Below are positions 7,241 through 7,326 of a stretch of DNA of 7,326 nt, piece by piece. How positions within the stretch are numbered: position 1 is the first letter of the stretch; each line of letters starts with the position of its first letter. The notes under the pieces were generated by a model. The model was not told the DNA's origin. It saw only the letters and a list, made by a program, of their open reading frames with translations, and searched no databases. Location of the stretch: contig JAISQQ010000148.1 of NCBI GenBank assembly GCA_031274075.1, positions 1 to 7,326 of the forward strand. The letters are read 5' to 3'. The DNA comes from Accumulibacter sp. GTDB taxonomy: Bacteria > Pseudomonadota > Gammaproteobacteria > Burkholderiales > Rhodocyclaceae. The translations under genes were made by a program, and so were the position numbers.

Positions 7241-7326
7241 CTACTTTCGTCCGCTCATCGTCCGTATTTTATCGAGGCGGGAAAGGGCTTCTCCGTCCGG
7301 CTTTATGTGTTGGATGGCATCGTAGA
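7241..7326 (-). CDS. partial frame, possible antitoxin C-terminal part
   Basis: Twenty-seven codons (starting YDAIQHIKPDGEALSRLDKIR and ending SGRK) run from the window edge to TAG at 7243-7241, followed immediately by TAA. The position just upstream of vapC and on the same strand suggests an antitoxin, but there is no diagnostic motif. The true N-terminus lies outside the window. It could equally be an unrelated gene end. Confidence 0.3.
   Translation of the reverse strand, partial: YDAIQHIKPDGEALSRLDKIRTMSGRK

Overview
The window is GC-rich and looks like part of a proteobacterial chromosome, most likely a betaproteobacterium (possibly Rhodocyclales-like). I infer this from the gene set: a canonical Smc rather than MukB, smc directly followed by zipA, a short single-domain QueF, and a UPF0149/YecA-type protein. 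Species cannot be named from the sequence alone.

Layout. Positions 1-721 hold no convincing gene. They are a mosaic of three short interspersed repeat families: a GCGGGGC/GCCCCGC hairpin repeat, a GNRA-loop hairpin repeat, and a heptamer-armed palindromic element. On the minus strand, smc (5481 to 1984) and zipA (1975 to 722) form a tight two-gene unit with an 8-nt gap, linking chromosome organisation to divisome assembly. A 111-bp divergent intergenic region (5482-5592) carries a near-symmetric -10-like sequence that could serve both directions, plus a strong hairpin in the smc leader. On the plus strand, queF (5593-6045, queuosine biosynthesis) is translationally close to a UPF0149/SEC-C gene (6051-6767; an alternative ATG at 6042 overlaps the queF stop).

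A second full copy of the heptamer-armed element (6774-6861) follows. Directly beyond it lies a minus-strand vapC-like PIN-domain toxin gene (7187 down to about 6864) whose 3' end is missing exactly where the repeat begins. Upstream of vapC, at the window edge, are remnants that may be its antitoxin gene, with two consecutive in-frame stop codons.

The four central genes are ordinary housekeeping genes. The unusual content is the repeat biology: the same palindromic element abuts the stop codons of zipA and the UPF0149 gene, sits in direct orientation about 6 kb apart, and one copy coincides with the truncation of a toxin gene. I see no convincing new multi-gene system.
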